Assembly: GCF_004124325.1 (NCBI RefSeq)
Contig: NZ_QBDT01000001.1
Location: 4,340,001 to 4,404,000, forward strand
Direction: 5' to 3'
Source: Streptomyces sp. L2
GTDB lineage: Bacteria; Actinomycetota; Actinomycetes; Streptomycetales; Streptomycetaceae
Length of the DNA: 64,000 bases
Shown: positions 46,050 to 54,256 of the stretch, piece by piece
Numbering within the stretch: position 1 is the first letter of the stretch
How the letters are laid out: the number at the start of each line of letters is the position of its first letter
Program-made: the position numbers and the translations under genes
The notes under the pieces: generated by a model
What the model was told of the DNA's origin: nothing
The model's input: the letters and a program-made list of their open reading frames with translations, nothing else
The model's database searches: none

Positions 46050-47492
46050 GTGAGTGCTTCCCGGCGGAGTGGGACCACCGACGAGCTGGGGCCGGACGAG
46101 CCCGAGCCGGAGCGTCCCGAGGGCTCCGGCGCCATGGACGACAGCAGCGACCCCGGCGGGTCCGATCTGCTCGCCGCGCTGCTCGACGGCATGGACGCGG
46201 CCCTGTGCGCCTTCGACGCGGACGGGGTCGTCACCCACTGGAACCGCGAGGCCGAGCGGATCCTCGGCTGGAGCGCCACGGAGGCCGTCGGGCGGCACGG
46301 GTTCGCCGGGTGGGCGGTGCGCAGCGCCGACGCCGAGGAGGTCGAGACGCGGCTGATGGCCGCCATGCACGCGCCGGGCCGCCAGGTGCACGAGTTCGCG
46401 CTGGTGACGAAGGACGGCGGGCGGGTGCTCGTACGGACGCAGTCGGCGGCCGTGCGCGGGCCGGAGGGCAAGCCGGCGGGCGTGTACTGCGCCTTCAGCG
46501 AGGTGCACGCGCAGATCGACCTGGAACGGTCGATCGCGCTGAGCGAAGCCCTGTTCGAGGACGCGTCCTGGGGTGTCGTCCTGGTCGACGCGGATCTGCG
46601 GCCGGCCGTGGTCAACGCGTTCGCGGCACGGGCCCTGGGCATCGGGCGTACGGCCGTCCTCGGACGGCCGCTCGGTGAGCTGCTCGCGCGGGGCGTGGAG
46701 GAGCTGGAGAGCGCGTTCACACATGTCCTCGCGGAGGGCGCGCCGCCCGCGCCGGCCGAGATGTGGGTGGCGGTGCGTACGGCGGAGGGGGAGAAGCGGC
46801 GCTGCTGGCGCAGTGGCTTCCTGCGGCTGGCCTCGCCGCTCGCCGAGGAACCCGTGCCGCTCGGGGTGGGCTGGCTGTTCCAGGACGTGACCGACGCGAA
46901 GCAGGCGGAGCAGGAGGCGGCGCTGATCCGGTTCCGCAGCAATCAGCTGCACCGGGCCGCGCGGGCCGCCGCCGAGTGCGAGGACCCGGCGGAGGCGGCC
47001 ACCGTTCATCTCGACTTCGCGCTCGCCGGGTTCGCCGACCACGCGCTGCTGGACCGGGTGGCCGCGCCCCCGCGCGCGGAGACCTCGGCCGGTGGTGAGG
47101 ACGCGGGGGCGGTGCGGCTGGTGCGGATCGCCGCGACGCCCGCCGGCGCGCCGGGTCCGAGTCTGCTCAGCGGGGCCGCCGGGCTGCCCGCGCGGTACGA
47201 GGAGGGGCATCCGGCGTTGAGCTGCGTCGACCGGGCCGGCACCGTGCGGGCCGACGCGGGTTCGGTGCCGGCCGAGCGGGCACGGGAGTGGGCGCTGGCC
47301 CGGCAGTGGCCGCCGGACGCGGTGCACGTGCTGTGCGCGGTGCTGCGCAGCCGGGGCCGGACGCTGGGCGTGCTGACGTTCGTACGGGGGGCCGGGCGCA
47401 GCCGGTTCGAGCGGGCGGACGCGGCGTACGCGGAGGACGTGGCGGTACGGGTCGCGGCGGCGCTGGACCTGGCCGGGGTGGTCGGGGAGTAG
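46050..47492 (+). CDS. PAS-domain sensory protein without a recognised output domain
   Basis: 480 residues. An acidic start leads to PAS 1 (about 38-155: LLDGMDAALCAFDADGVVTHWNREAERILGWSATEAVG) and PAS 2 (about 165-290: FEDASWGVVLVDADLRPAVVNAFAARALGIGR, ending WLFQDVTDAKQAEQEA). A GAF-like C-terminal region follows (LDFALAGFADHALLDRV ... TLGVLTFVRGAGRSRFERADAAYAEDVAVRVAAALDLAG). In Streptomyces this arrangement usually precedes a PP2C phosphatase or kinase domain, but the protein ends here. It probably senses a ligand and acts through a partner. Start GTG 46050. Confidence 0.85.
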   Translation: MSASRRSGTTDELGPDEPEPERPEGSGAMDDSSDPGGSDLLAALLDGMDAALCAFDADGVVTHWNREAERILGWSATEAVGRHGFAGWAVRSADAEEVETRLMAAMHAPGRQVHEFALVTKDGGRVLVRTQSAAVRGPEGKPAGVYCAFSEVHAQIDLERSIALSEALFEDASWGVVLVDADLRPAVVNAFAARALGIGRTAVLGRPLGELLARGVEELESAFTHVLAEGAPPAPAEMWVAVRTAEGEKRRCWRSGFLRLASPLAEEPVPLGVGWLFQDVTDAKQAEQEAALIRFRSNQLHRAARAAAECEDPAEAATVHLDFALAGFADHALLDRVAAPPRAETSAGGEDAGAVRLVRIAATPAGAPGPSLLSGAAGLPARYEEGHPALSCVDRAGTVRADAGSVPAERAREWALARQWPPDAVHVLCAVLRSRGRTLGVLTFVRGAGRSRFERADAAYAEDVAVRVAAALDLAGVVGE

Positions 47493-47523
47493 GCCCGGCG
47501 GCCCGTTCGCGGCGGGGCCGGGC
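47493..47523. terminator. Bidirectional terminator between PAS and SIS genes
   Basis: GCCCGGC and GCCGGGC arms (with extra pairing GGCCC/GGGCC) lie between the convergent stop codons. Confidence 0.65.
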
Positions 47524-47525
47524 GG

Positions 47526-48281
47526 TCAGTGCCGGTAGAAGATCCGGTCGCCGTACTCCCGCATGACGCGGCTGTTCCACTCGTGGCCGCCGTCGACGTT
47601 GCCGGAGCGCAGCAGCGGTGGCTCGATGCCGCGGTCGGCCAGGGTGGCGGCGGCGGTGGCCGTCATCGCCTGCATCAGGGCGCTGGTGACGACCGTGGAG
47701 GCGGGGGCGAACGGCGCCGGGATCGTGTCGAGGGTCAGTTCGGCGTCGCCGACCGCGATCTTCGAGTCCAGGACGATGTCGCAGTGGTCCTTCAGGAACG
47801 TGCCCGAGGAATGCCGGGACGTGGTCTCCGAGGCGTACACGACCGAGGTCACACCGATGACCTTCACGCCGCGGGCGCGGGCGCCGAGGGCCATCTCGAC
47901 GGGGAGGGCGTTGCGGCCGGAGAGGGAGATGATCACGAGGGCGTCGCCGGCGCGGAGGGGGGACGTGTCGAGGACGGCGCTCGCGAGGCCGTCGACGCGT
48001 TCGAGGGCGGAGCCGAGGGTGGCGGGGATGACGTCGACGCCGACGACGCCGGGGACGGCGAGGAGGTTCATGAGGGCGAGGCCGCCGGCGCGGTAGACGA
48101 CGTCCTGGGCGGGGAGGGAGGAGTGGCCGGCGCCGAAGGCGAAGAGGCGGCCGCCGGCGGCGACGGTGTCGGCGAGGAGGGTGCCGGCCGCGGTGATGGC
48201 CTCCGCGTCCTCCTCGCGGACGCGGTGCAGGAGGTTGATGGCGGCGTCGAAGAACAGGTCGGCCGGCGTGCCGTCGCTCAT
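47526..48281 (-). CDS. SIS-domain phosphosugar-binding protein
   Basis: 251 residues. LFAFGAGHSSLPAQDVVYRAGG and DALVIISLSGRNALPVEMALGARARGVKVIGVTS are the SIS sugar-phosphate sites (Ser-rich loops SS and S-x-S). SRHSSGTFLKDHCDIVLDSKI follows. It resembles UPF0309-type sugar isomerase-domain proteins. A DasR-like operator upstream suggests control by the N-acetylglucosamine regulator, and an amino-sugar phosphate substrate is plausible. ATG 48281 gives the normal length. Confidence 0.88.
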   Translation of the reverse strand: MSDGTPADLFFDAAINLLHRVREEDAEAITAAGTLLADTVAAGGRLFAFGAGHSSLPAQDVVYRAGGLALMNLLAVPGVVGVDVIPATLGSALERVDGLASAVLDTSPLRAGDALVIISLSGRNALPVEMALGARARGVKVIGVTSVVYASETTSRHSSGTFLKDHCDIVLDSKIAVGDAELTLDTIPAPFAPASTVVTSALMQAMTATAAATLADRGIEPPLLRSGNVDGGHEWNSRVMREYGDRIFYRH

Positions 48282-48319
48282 GCGGAGCCCCTTCGCAGCG
48301 GTTGTGTCGTGGATCACCG

Positions 48320-48345
48320 TGAGGTCTGGACCACTGTGGTGTCAA
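48320..48345 (-). promoter_or_regulatory. DasR-like operator (dre) and -35 box of the SIS gene
   Basis: TGAGGTCTGGACCACT (48320-48335) matches the DasR consensus ACTGGTCTAGACCACT at 12 of 16 positions in either orientation, with the core GGTC...GACC intact. TTGACA (complement of 48340-48345) would be the -35 of the SIS promoter, placing the operator in the spacer. Confidence 0.6.
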
Positions 48346-48427
48346 TACGGAGTCCGGGCGCGGTGTGCCGACTTGGTCACCGCCCGCTGCACCCGCCCGG
48401 GGGTGGCCGCACTCACCGGCGCTCGCG

Positions 48428-48592
48428 GGGTGCCGCCGCGCCCACCCGTGCCGCCCTGCGGCACGATTGCCCGCGGCTGGCAGGGCATGAGTGCCAGCGC
48501 AGCTCGGCTGGGGTGCAACCCCCCAGGGGCGCGGGGCGTTGTCGATACGCGGCTCCGCCGCGTGGGCGCGACGAGCCACAACGCACCCGCAG
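48428..48592 (+). repeat. Large compound REP-like element, copy A3
   Basis: Blocks in order: GTGCCGCCGCGCCCACCC, GTGCCGCCC, GCCCGCGGCTGG, CAACCCCCCAGGGGCGCGGGG (from 48518), ACGCGGCTCCGCCGCGTGGG and CGCGACGAGCCACAACGCAC. The same blocks occur inverted at 61630-61812. It occupies much of the 441-bp spacer between the SIS and dmdR1 genes. Confidence 0.75.
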
Positions 48593-48632
48593 TCGAACTC
48601 GGCGCCGCACCCACCCCGTTTTCGCGGTGCCC

Positions 48633-48648
48633 CCCACTTGTCAGTGGG
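48633..48648 (+). promoter_or_regulatory. Inverted repeat upstream of dmdR1
   Basis: CCCACT-TGTC-AGTGGG. No match to the iron box (TTAGGTTAGGCTCACC-type) is seen in the dmdR1 upstream region. Confidence 0.35.
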
Positions 48649-48722
48649 ATCCGGCAGAATTGGTGGCAGGGCCAGCGCACGCGCCGGGTGAGGTTTCCGG
48701 CAGAGGTAATCGAGGGGCACGT

Positions 48723-49415
48723 ATGTCCGGACTGATCGACACCACGGAGATGTATCTCCGCACCATCCTCGAACTCGAAGAGGAAGGCGTCGTCCCCATG
48801 CGCGCCCGCATCGCGGAGCGGCTCGACCAGAGCGGGCCGACGGTGAGCCAGACGGTCGCGCGGATGGAGCGGGACGGTCTGGTGTCCGTCGCCAGCGACC
48901 GCCACCTGGAGCTGACCGACGAGGGCCGCCGGCTGGCGACGCGCGTGATGCGCAAGCACCGGCTGGCCGAGTGCCTCCTCGTCGACGTGATCGGCCTGGA
49001 GTGGGAGCAGGTGCACGCGGAGGCCTGCCGCTGGGAGCACGTGATGAGCGAGGCCGTCGAGCGGCGGGTGCTGGAGCTGCTGCGGCACCCGACCGAGTCG
49101 CCGTACGGCAACCCGATCCCCGGGCTCGAGGAGCTGGGCGAGAAGGACGGCGCCGACCCGTTCCTGGACGCGGGCATGGTCTCGCTGGCCGACCTGGACC
49201 CGGGCTCCGACGGCAAGACGGTCGTCGTACGCCGGATCGGCGAGCCGATCCAGACGGACGCCCAGCTGATGTACACGCTGCGGCGGGCGGGCGTGCAGCC
49301 CGGCTCCGTGGTGAGTGTGACGGAGTCGGCCGGCGGGGTGCTGGTCGGCAGCGGCGGCGAGGCGGCCGAGCTGGAGGCGGACGTCGCCTCGCACGTGTTC
49401 GTCGCCAAGCGCTGA
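48723..49415 (+). CDS. dmdR1: DtxR-family iron-dependent repressor (DmdR1/DesR-like)
   Basis: 230 residues. Wing-HTH: MSGLIDTTEMYLRTILELEEEGVVPMRARIAERLDQSGPTVSQTVARMERDGLV; dimerisation and metal domain: HRLAECLLVDVIGLEWEQVHAEACRWEHVMSEAVERRVLELL (Cys, Glu, His ligands); C-terminal SH3-like domain with LMYTLRRAGVQPGSVVSV. With Fe2+ it represses siderophore and iron-uptake genes. In S. coelicolor the homologue is the main iron regulator and overlaps an antiparallel gene called adm. A long antiparallel ORF is also present here (see findings). Confidence 0.95.
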   Translation: MSGLIDTTEMYLRTILELEEEGVVPMRARIAERLDQSGPTVSQTVARMERDGLVSVASDRHLELTDEGRRLATRVMRKHRLAECLLVDVIGLEWEQVHAEACRWEHVMSEAVERRVLELLRHPTESPYGNPIPGLEELGEKDGADPFLDAGMVSLADLDPGSDGKTVVVRRIGEPIQTDAQLMYTLRRAGVQPGSVVSVTESAGGVLVGSGGEAAELEADVASHVFVAKR

Positions 49416-49422
49416 CGGAGAG

Positions 49423-49450
49423 GGCCCCGGCACCTTGCGGCGCCGGGGCC
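49423..49450 (+). terminator. dmdR1 terminator
   Basis: GGCCCCGGC and GCCGGGGCC, with inner pairing ACC-TTGC-GGC-type loop, starts 8 nt after the stop codon. Confidence 0.8.
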
Positions 49451-49615
49451 TGTCCTCCCCTGTGCTGACCCGGAGCCCCGAGCTCTCAGGGTCATCCCCT
49501 CGGACCGGTTTCCCCGAGCGGTCCGCCTCCCGATGAAGAACTCCCCTCGGTGGCGGCGATCATTCCTCGGGCGGTGTCACCCGAAGGAGGGGTGTTGTCT
49601 CCGGATACAGCATTT

Positions 49616-49631
49616 TCGAATGCACATTCGA
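49616..49631 (+). promoter_or_regulatory. LexA/SOS-box-like palindrome upstream of the hydrolase-methyltransferase pair
   Basis: TCGAATGCACATTCGA is a perfect 16-bp inverted repeat around CA. It matches the actinobacterial SOS box TCGAAC-N4-GTTCGA except for one symmetric change on each arm. It lies 53 bp before the hydrolase start and touches a possible -10 (GATACT). Confidence 0.5.
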
Positions 49632-49640
49632 TACTCTGCG

Positions 49641-49664
49641 GCGGTAGGCGGTAGGCGGTAGGCG
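49641..49664. repeat. 7-bp tandem repeat in the hydrolase leader
   Basis: CGGTAGG is repeated three times just upstream of the ribosome-binding region of the hydrolase gene. Copy number changes would shift promoter-to-start spacing. Confidence 0.7.
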
Positions 49665-49683
49665 GAGCGAGGGGGGCAAGGCC

Positions 49684-50682
49684 ATGGCACGGCGGATCAA
49701 CGTGACGGGAGCGGGCGGGGTGACCCTGGCCGCCTGGGAGTTCGCGGACCCCCCGAAGGCCGACCCACCCCCGCCCGCGGACGCCCGCCCGGCCGAGCCC
49801 CTCACCCCGGACGCCTGTTCGGTTCCGCCCGGCACGAAACCCTTGCCCTCGCCCCGGGCCGCACCCCCACTACCCGGCACGGCCCCCACACCGCCCGCGA
49901 CCGCCGCGTCCGCCACCCCCGGTGTCCTGTTACTGCACGGCCTGATGGGTCGCGCCTCGCACTGGGCGTCCGCCGCCCGCTGGCTCTCCGCGCGCCACCG
50001 CGCCGTCGCGCTCGACCAGCGCGGCCACGGCCAGAGCGACAAGCCCCCGCAGGCCGCGTACACCCGCGAGGCCTACGTCGAGGACGCCGAGGCCGCGCTC
50101 GAACAGCTCGGTCTCGCCCCCGCCGTCCTCGTCGGCCACGCCATGGGCGCGCTGACCGCCTGGCAGCTCGCCGCGAGGCGCCCGGACCTGGTGTCCGGCC
50201 TTGTCATCTGCGACATGCGGGCCTCCGCGCTCGGCGCGGCCTCGCAGCGCGAGTGGGCCGACTGGTTCCGCTCCTGGCCCGTCCCCTTCGCCACGCTCGC
50301 CGACGTCCGCAAGTGGTTCGGCGAGGACGACCCCTGGGTGGAGCGCCCCCACCCGTCCCGCGGCGCCTTCTACGCCGAGGTCATGCACGAGTGTGCCGAC
50401 GGCTGGCGCCCCGTCTTCGACCCCGACCAGATGCTCAGGACCCGCGAGACCTGGGTCCACGACGCCCATTGGGAGGAACTCGCCCAGGTCCGCTGCCCCA
50501 CCCTGGTGGTCCGCGGCCTGGACGGCGAACTGGGCCGCGCGGAGGCCCAGGAGATGGTCCGCGTCCTGCCCCACGGCGAGTACGCGGAGATCGCCGACGC
50601 CGGCCACCTCATCCACTACGACCAGCCCACGGCCTGGCGCGCCGCGATCGAACCGTTCCTGAACCGCGTCCTGGTCCCCTGA
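49684..50682 (+). CDS. Alpha/beta-hydrolase-fold protein lacking the nucleophile Ser
   Basis: 332 residues. GVLLLHGLMGRASHWASAARWL (oxyanion), VALDQRGHGQSDKP, nucleophile elbow VLVGHAMGALTAW, acid region VRGLDGELG, and His in IADAGHLIHYDQP. The elbow should be GHSMG; here residue 153 is Ala, so the standard triad is broken. A 55-residue Pro/Ala-rich segment (about 25-79) interrupts the N-terminal sheet. It could be a non-catalytic binding protein or use other chemistry. The methyltransferase gene follows 29 bp downstream. Confidence 0.85.
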   Translation: MARRINVTGAGGVTLAAWEFADPPKADPPPPADARPAEPLTPDACSVPPGTKPLPSPRAAPPLPGTAPTPPATAASATPGVLLLHGLMGRASHWASAARWLSARHRAVALDQRGHGQSDKPPQAAYTREAYVEDAEAALEQLGLAPAVLVGHAMGALTAWQLAARRPDLVSGLVICDMRASALGAASQREWADWFRSWPVPFATLADVRKWFGEDDPWVERPHPSRGAFYAEVMHECADGWRPVFDPDQMLRTRETWVHDAHWEELAQVRCPTLVVRGLDGELGRAEAQEMVRVLPHGEYAEIADAGHLIHYDQPTAWRAAIEPFLNRVLVP

Positions 50683-50711
50683 CCAGCGACCGACCACAGA
50701 AGGGCCCCGCC

Positions 50712-51527
50712 ATGACCACCGCCGCCCAGGAAGCCTTCCTGAAGTCCTTCCACGCCGAGCGCCCGGCGGTGACGGCCGAGGCGTTCGCCGGCGCCCGGAC
50801 CACCGACGGCCGGGCCTCCAGCTACGAACTCCTCGCCGAACGCGTCGCCGCCCACCGCGTCCTGGACCTCGGCTGCGGCGACGGCCACCTCCTCCACCTG
50901 CTGGCCCGCACCCCGGGCCGTACCCTCGCCGGCGCCGACATCTCCCCCCAGGCACTCGCCCTCGCCCGCCGGCGCCCGGAGGTCATACAGGCGGGTGCGG
51001 TGCTGGTGGAGGCCCGCGCCCAGCAACTCCCCTTCGCCGACGGCGCCTTCGACGCGGTCGCCTCCCACATGGCGCTGATGCTGATGGGGGACGTCGAGCA
51101 GGTCGCCGCCGAGATCGCGCGCGTGCTGGTGCCCGGCGGCGTGCTGGCGTTCGTCGTCGGCGCGGGCGGGCGGGGAACGGCGTACGAGGTGTTCCGCGAG
51201 CTGCTGGGGGAGGCGCTGGAACGCACCCCCGCCGAACGCCGGATACCCGTTCTCGGTGACCGCCGCACCCGCGACCGGGACGCCATGAGCGGACTGCTCG
51301 CCGCGGCCGGGTTCGACCCGGCACCGGACTGGGAGACGCTCACCCTCGACATCGGCGGACCGCCCGAGCGCGTCTGGACGGCCCTGTCCGGCCTGTACGC
51401 CCTCGCCGCCCTGGACGCCGGAACCCTCGCCGGCCTCCGCGCGGCCTTCCTCGCCCGGACCGGCGGACCGGACGACGACCTGCCCTGCCACTTCGGCATC
51501 CACCTCGCCACCGCCACGAATCGCTGA
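50712..51527 (+). CDS. Class I SAM-dependent methyltransferase
   Basis: 271 residues. VLDLGCGDGHLLHLLA is motif I, GADISPQALALARRR binds SAM ribose (motif II region), VEARAQQLPFADGAFDAVASHMALMLM is motif III/IV and EIARVLVPGGVLAFVVG motif V. Small-molecule methyltransferase of unknown substrate. Probably co-transcribed with the hydrolase. Its final codons (Thr-Asn-Arg-stop) form the first unit of the downstream minisatellite. Confidence 0.88.
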   Translation: MTTAAQEAFLKSFHAERPAVTAEAFAGARTTDGRASSYELLAERVAAHRVLDLGCGDGHLLHLLARTPGRTLAGADISPQALALARRRPEVIQAGAVLVEARAQQLPFADGAFDAVASHMALMLMGDVEQVAAEIARVLVPGGVLAFVVGAGGRGTAYEVFRELLGEALERTPAERRIPVLGDRRTRDRDAMSGLLAAAGFDPAPDWETLTLDIGGPPERVWTALSGLYALAALDAGTLAGLRAAFLARTGGPDDDLPCHFGIHLATATNR

Positions 51528-51735
51528 CCGCTCGGGACCGCCGGGAATCGCTGACCGCTCGGGACCGCCGCGAAACGCTGACTCACCGTCGCGACCGCCG
51601 CGAAACGCTGACTCGCCCTCGGGACCGCCGCGAAACGCTGACTCGCCCTCGCGACCGCCGCGAAACCCTGGCTCGCCCTCGCGACGTCCGCGAAACGCTG
51701 ACCCGCCCTCGCGACCGCCAGGAAACGCCGGCCCA
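51517..51735. repeat. 30-bp minisatellite starting at the methyltransferase stop codon
   Basis: Anchors CGAA(A/T)CGCTG lie at 51517, 51544, 51571, 51601, 51631, 51661, 51691 and 51721: two 27-bp then 30-bp units of the type GACTCGCCCTCGCGACCGCC plus GCGAAACGCT. The first unit contains the gene's stop codon. Units are contiguous without unique spacers. Confidence 0.9.
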
Positions 51736-51754
51736 CGGCTGACCCGCGGCCGCC

Positions 51755-53341
51755 CTACCCCTTGCTGACCGCCGTGAGGATCTCCGGGAGCCGGGCCGCC
51801 GTACGGGGCGCGGCGAGGCGCAGGCCCGCCAGCGTGACCGCCGTGCCGTACACCGCGCCCACCGGCAGCAGCAGCCAGGTCCACGCGTCGCCGCCCGCGC
51901 TGACGTTGAGCGCGACGGCCAGGGCGATGACGGGGGCGCACAGCAGGGCGGCCGCGACCATGCCGCCGAAGATGGAGATCCACGCCAGCCCGGCCTGCCC
52001 GGCGGCCACGTTGCGGTGGCCCTCCTGCGGGATGGAGTACGGGAAGCGGGCCGAGGTCCACGCGCCGGTCGCCAGCATCGCCCCGAGCAGCGCGAAGGAC
52101 AGCCCGAGCACCTCGGGCAGCCGCGCCCAGCCGCCGAGCAGCGCGGTCGTCACGACGGTGACGAGAGCGGCGTACGGCAGGGTGATCAGCAGCAACGCCA
52201 GGGCCCGGCCGCGCAGTTCGGCGTAGGCGTCCCGGGGTGAGGAGATCGTCAGGGCCACCATCCAGAAGGCGGAGGTGTCCTGTCCGAACTGGTTGTACAT
52301 CTGGATGCCGAGCATGCCGGCCGCGAAGCACGCGAAGTACACCGACCCGGTGCCCTGCACCGCGTTGAACACGGGCACGATCAGCCCGATGGCCAGCGAC
52401 GTCACCCACGCGGCCTTCGTCTTGGGGTCGCGCCAGATGTAGCGCAGGGCGCGTTCCATGACCGTGCCCGTGCGTCCGCCGGGCAGCAGACGGCCCAGCC
52501 CGGCGGAGGAGCGGTCCCGGGTGCCGGCGTCGGCAGCCTGCAGGGTGGAGCCGTCCGGCGCCGTCATCAGCCGGGTCAGACTGCGCGCCCACACGGCGAT
52601 CAGCAGCGCCAACACGGCCAGCGACAGCAGCAGTTGCCCGGCCGCCACGCCGTACGCCCCCTCGCTCACCGACCACACCGCACCCACCGCCGACGCCGGC
52701 GGCAGCCAACGCACCACGTCCGCGGCCGGCCCCAGCTGCCCGAGCCCGGCCGAACCGAGCCGCTGGGCACCGAAGTTGACCAGCTGCGCCCCGACCGCGA
52801 TCACCAGCCCGCTGAGCACCGCCAGATCGCGGCCCTTGCGGCTGGTCAGCAGCCGCACGTTCGCCGCGGCCACCGCCCGCGCCAGCGCCACGCACACCAG
52901 CAGCCCCAGGAGGACCGCGACCACCGTCACGGCGTACGCCGCCGCGCCGTGCGCCACCGACAGCGCGCACCCCGTCAGCAGCAGCACGGTGAACACCGGG
53001 CCGATGCCGACCAGGGAGGCCGCGAGCAGGGCCCGGACCAGCGGCCGGGGCCGCAGCGGCAGCATCACCAGCCGGGTCGGGTCCAGCGTCTCGTCGCCGG
53101 TCGGGAAGAACAGCGGCATGACCGCCCAGCCCGCCGCCAGCACGGCCGTGCCGAGGACGGCGACCGCGTCGGCGTGCGCGTGCCCGCGCAGCGCGATCAG
53201 GCCCAGCAGTTGCAGTGCGGCGACGAGGAGCGCGACGACCGCGGAGGCGACGAACGCGGCCCGCCGGCCCGTGGACTGCCGCAGCCCGTTCCTGAGCAGC
53301 GACAGCTTCAGCCGTATGAACGTGGAGGTCAGGTTGGTCAT
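51755..53341 (-). CDS. ABC-2-type exporter permease
   Basis: 528 residues with 11-12 hydrophobic segments. An N-terminal amphipathic helix (TSTFIRLKLSLLRNGLRQS) leads into two membrane bundles separated by a cytosolic loop (MTAPDGSTLQAADAGTRDRSS ... ALRYIWRDPKTKAAWV). Its ATG overlaps the stop of the ATPase gene by 4 bp (53338-53341), so the two are translationally coupled and form one exporter. Substrate unknown. Confidence 0.88.
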   Translation of the reverse strand: MTNLTSTFIRLKLSLLRNGLRQSTGRRAAFVASAVVALLVAALQLLGLIALRGHAHADAVAVLGTAVLAAGWAVMPLFFPTGDETLDPTRLVMLPLRPRPLVRALLAASLVGIGPVFTVLLLTGCALSVAHGAAAYAVTVVAVLLGLLVCVALARAVAAANVRLLTSRKGRDLAVLSGLVIAVGAQLVNFGAQRLGSAGLGQLGPAADVVRWLPPASAVGAVWSVSEGAYGVAAGQLLLSLAVLALLIAVWARSLTRLMTAPDGSTLQAADAGTRDRSSAGLGRLLPGGRTGTVMERALRYIWRDPKTKAAWVTSLAIGLIVPVFNAVQGTGSVYFACFAAGMLGIQMYNQFGQDTSAFWMVALTISSPRDAYAELRGRALALLLITLPYAALVTVVTTALLGGWARLPEVLGLSFALLGAMLATGAWTSARFPYSIPQEGHRNVAAGQAGLAWISIFGGMVAAALLCAPVIALAVALNVSAGGDAWTWLLLPVGAVYGTAVTLAGLRLAAPRTAARLPEILTAVSKG

Positions 53342-54114
53342 CGGGCAGCCCCGCCGCCCAGCCAGTCCAGGTCGGACCCGGCGTCCCGGCCCCGGGCGCC
53401 CACGAGTTCCAGGAACGCGGCCTGCAGTGTGGGATGCTCCCCGCGCACCTCGGCGAGCTCACCGGTCGCCCGGATCCGGCCCGCCGCCAGCACCGCCACC
53501 CAGTCGCACAGCGACTCGACCAGCTCCATCACGTGCGAGGAGAACACGACGGTGGCCCCGGAGGCGGTGTACCGCTCCAGCACGCCCCGGATGGTCTGCG
53601 CGGAGACGGGGTCGACGCCCTCGAACGGCTCGTCCAGGAAGAGGACCTCCGGGTTGTGCAGGAGAGCGGCCGCGAGCCCGATCTTCTTGCGCATGCCGGT
53701 GGAGTAGTCGACCACCAGCTTGTGCTGGGCGCCGGCCAGGTCGAGCACGTCCAGCAGCTGTGTGGCCCGCTTGTCGACCTCGTCACCGGGCAGTCCCCGC
53801 AGCCGCCCCGAGTACGCGAGCAGCTCCCGCCCCGACAGCCGCTCGAACAGCCTGAGCCCCTCGGGCAGCACCCCGATCCGCGCCTTGACGGCCACCGGAT
53901 CCCGCCACACATCGTGCCCGACCACCTCGACCGATCCACCGTCCGGCCGCAACAACCCGGTCACCATGGACAGAGTCGTCGTCTTCCCCGCCCCATTGGG
54001 CCCCACCAGCCCGACGAACTTCCCAGCGGGCAGATCGAGATCAATCCCCCCAACGGCAACCTGCTCCCCGAACCGCTTCCACAACCCCCGCACCCGCACC
54101 GCAACATCGGTCAT
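53338..54114 (-). CDS. ABC exporter ATP-binding protein
   Basis: 258 residues. Walker A GLVGPNGAGKTTTL (about 37-50), Q-loop before GVLPEG, signature YSTGMRKKIGLAAAL (a variant of LSGGQ usual in ABC-2 exporters of this type), Walker B EVLFLDEPFEGVDP, H-loop VVFSSHVMEL. It energises the permease encoded immediately downstream. No clear Shine-Dalgarno is seen before ATG 54114. Confidence 0.93.
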   Translation of the reverse strand: MTDVAVRVRGLWKRFGEQVAVGGIDLDLPAGKFVGLVGPNGAGKTTTLSMVTGLLRPDGGSVEVVGHDVWRDPVAVKARIGVLPEGLRLFERLSGRELLAYSGRLRGLPGDEVDKRATQLLDVLDLAGAQHKLVVDYSTGMRKKIGLAAALLHNPEVLFLDEPFEGVDPVSAQTIRGVLERYTASGATVVFSSHVMELVESLCDWVAVLAAGRIRATGELAEVRGEHPTLQAAFLELVGARGRDAGSDLDWLGGGAAR

Positions 54115-54140
54115 GCATGAAGGCTACGACCACACCGGCG

Positions 54141-54214
54141 CCCCGAAAGGGGCGCGGGGCTGTGCCTGATATGCGGCTTCGCCGCGTGGGCGCGAGCAAC
54201 CACAACGCACCCGC
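54141..54214 (+). repeat. Dispersed REP-like element, copy A4
   Basis: CCCCGAAAGGGGCGCGGGG, then ATGCGGCTTCGCCGCGTGGG, then CGCGAGCAACCACAACGCAC. It lies between the ABC ATPase start and the prim-pol-like gene end. Confidence 0.75.
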
Positions 54215-54256
54215 ACTCGCCAGTGCACCCAAGCCACGCACACGAACAGGCGACGG

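Noticed and set aside
48600..48722. Iron box for dmdR1 autoregulation
   Set aside because: No TTAGGTTAGGCTCACC-like sequence was found upstream of the gene.
51517..51735. Possible CRISPR array (also the 51-bp and 52-bp arrays at 27208 and 31468)
   Set aside because: The repeats are contiguous with no unique spacers, and no cas genes are present.
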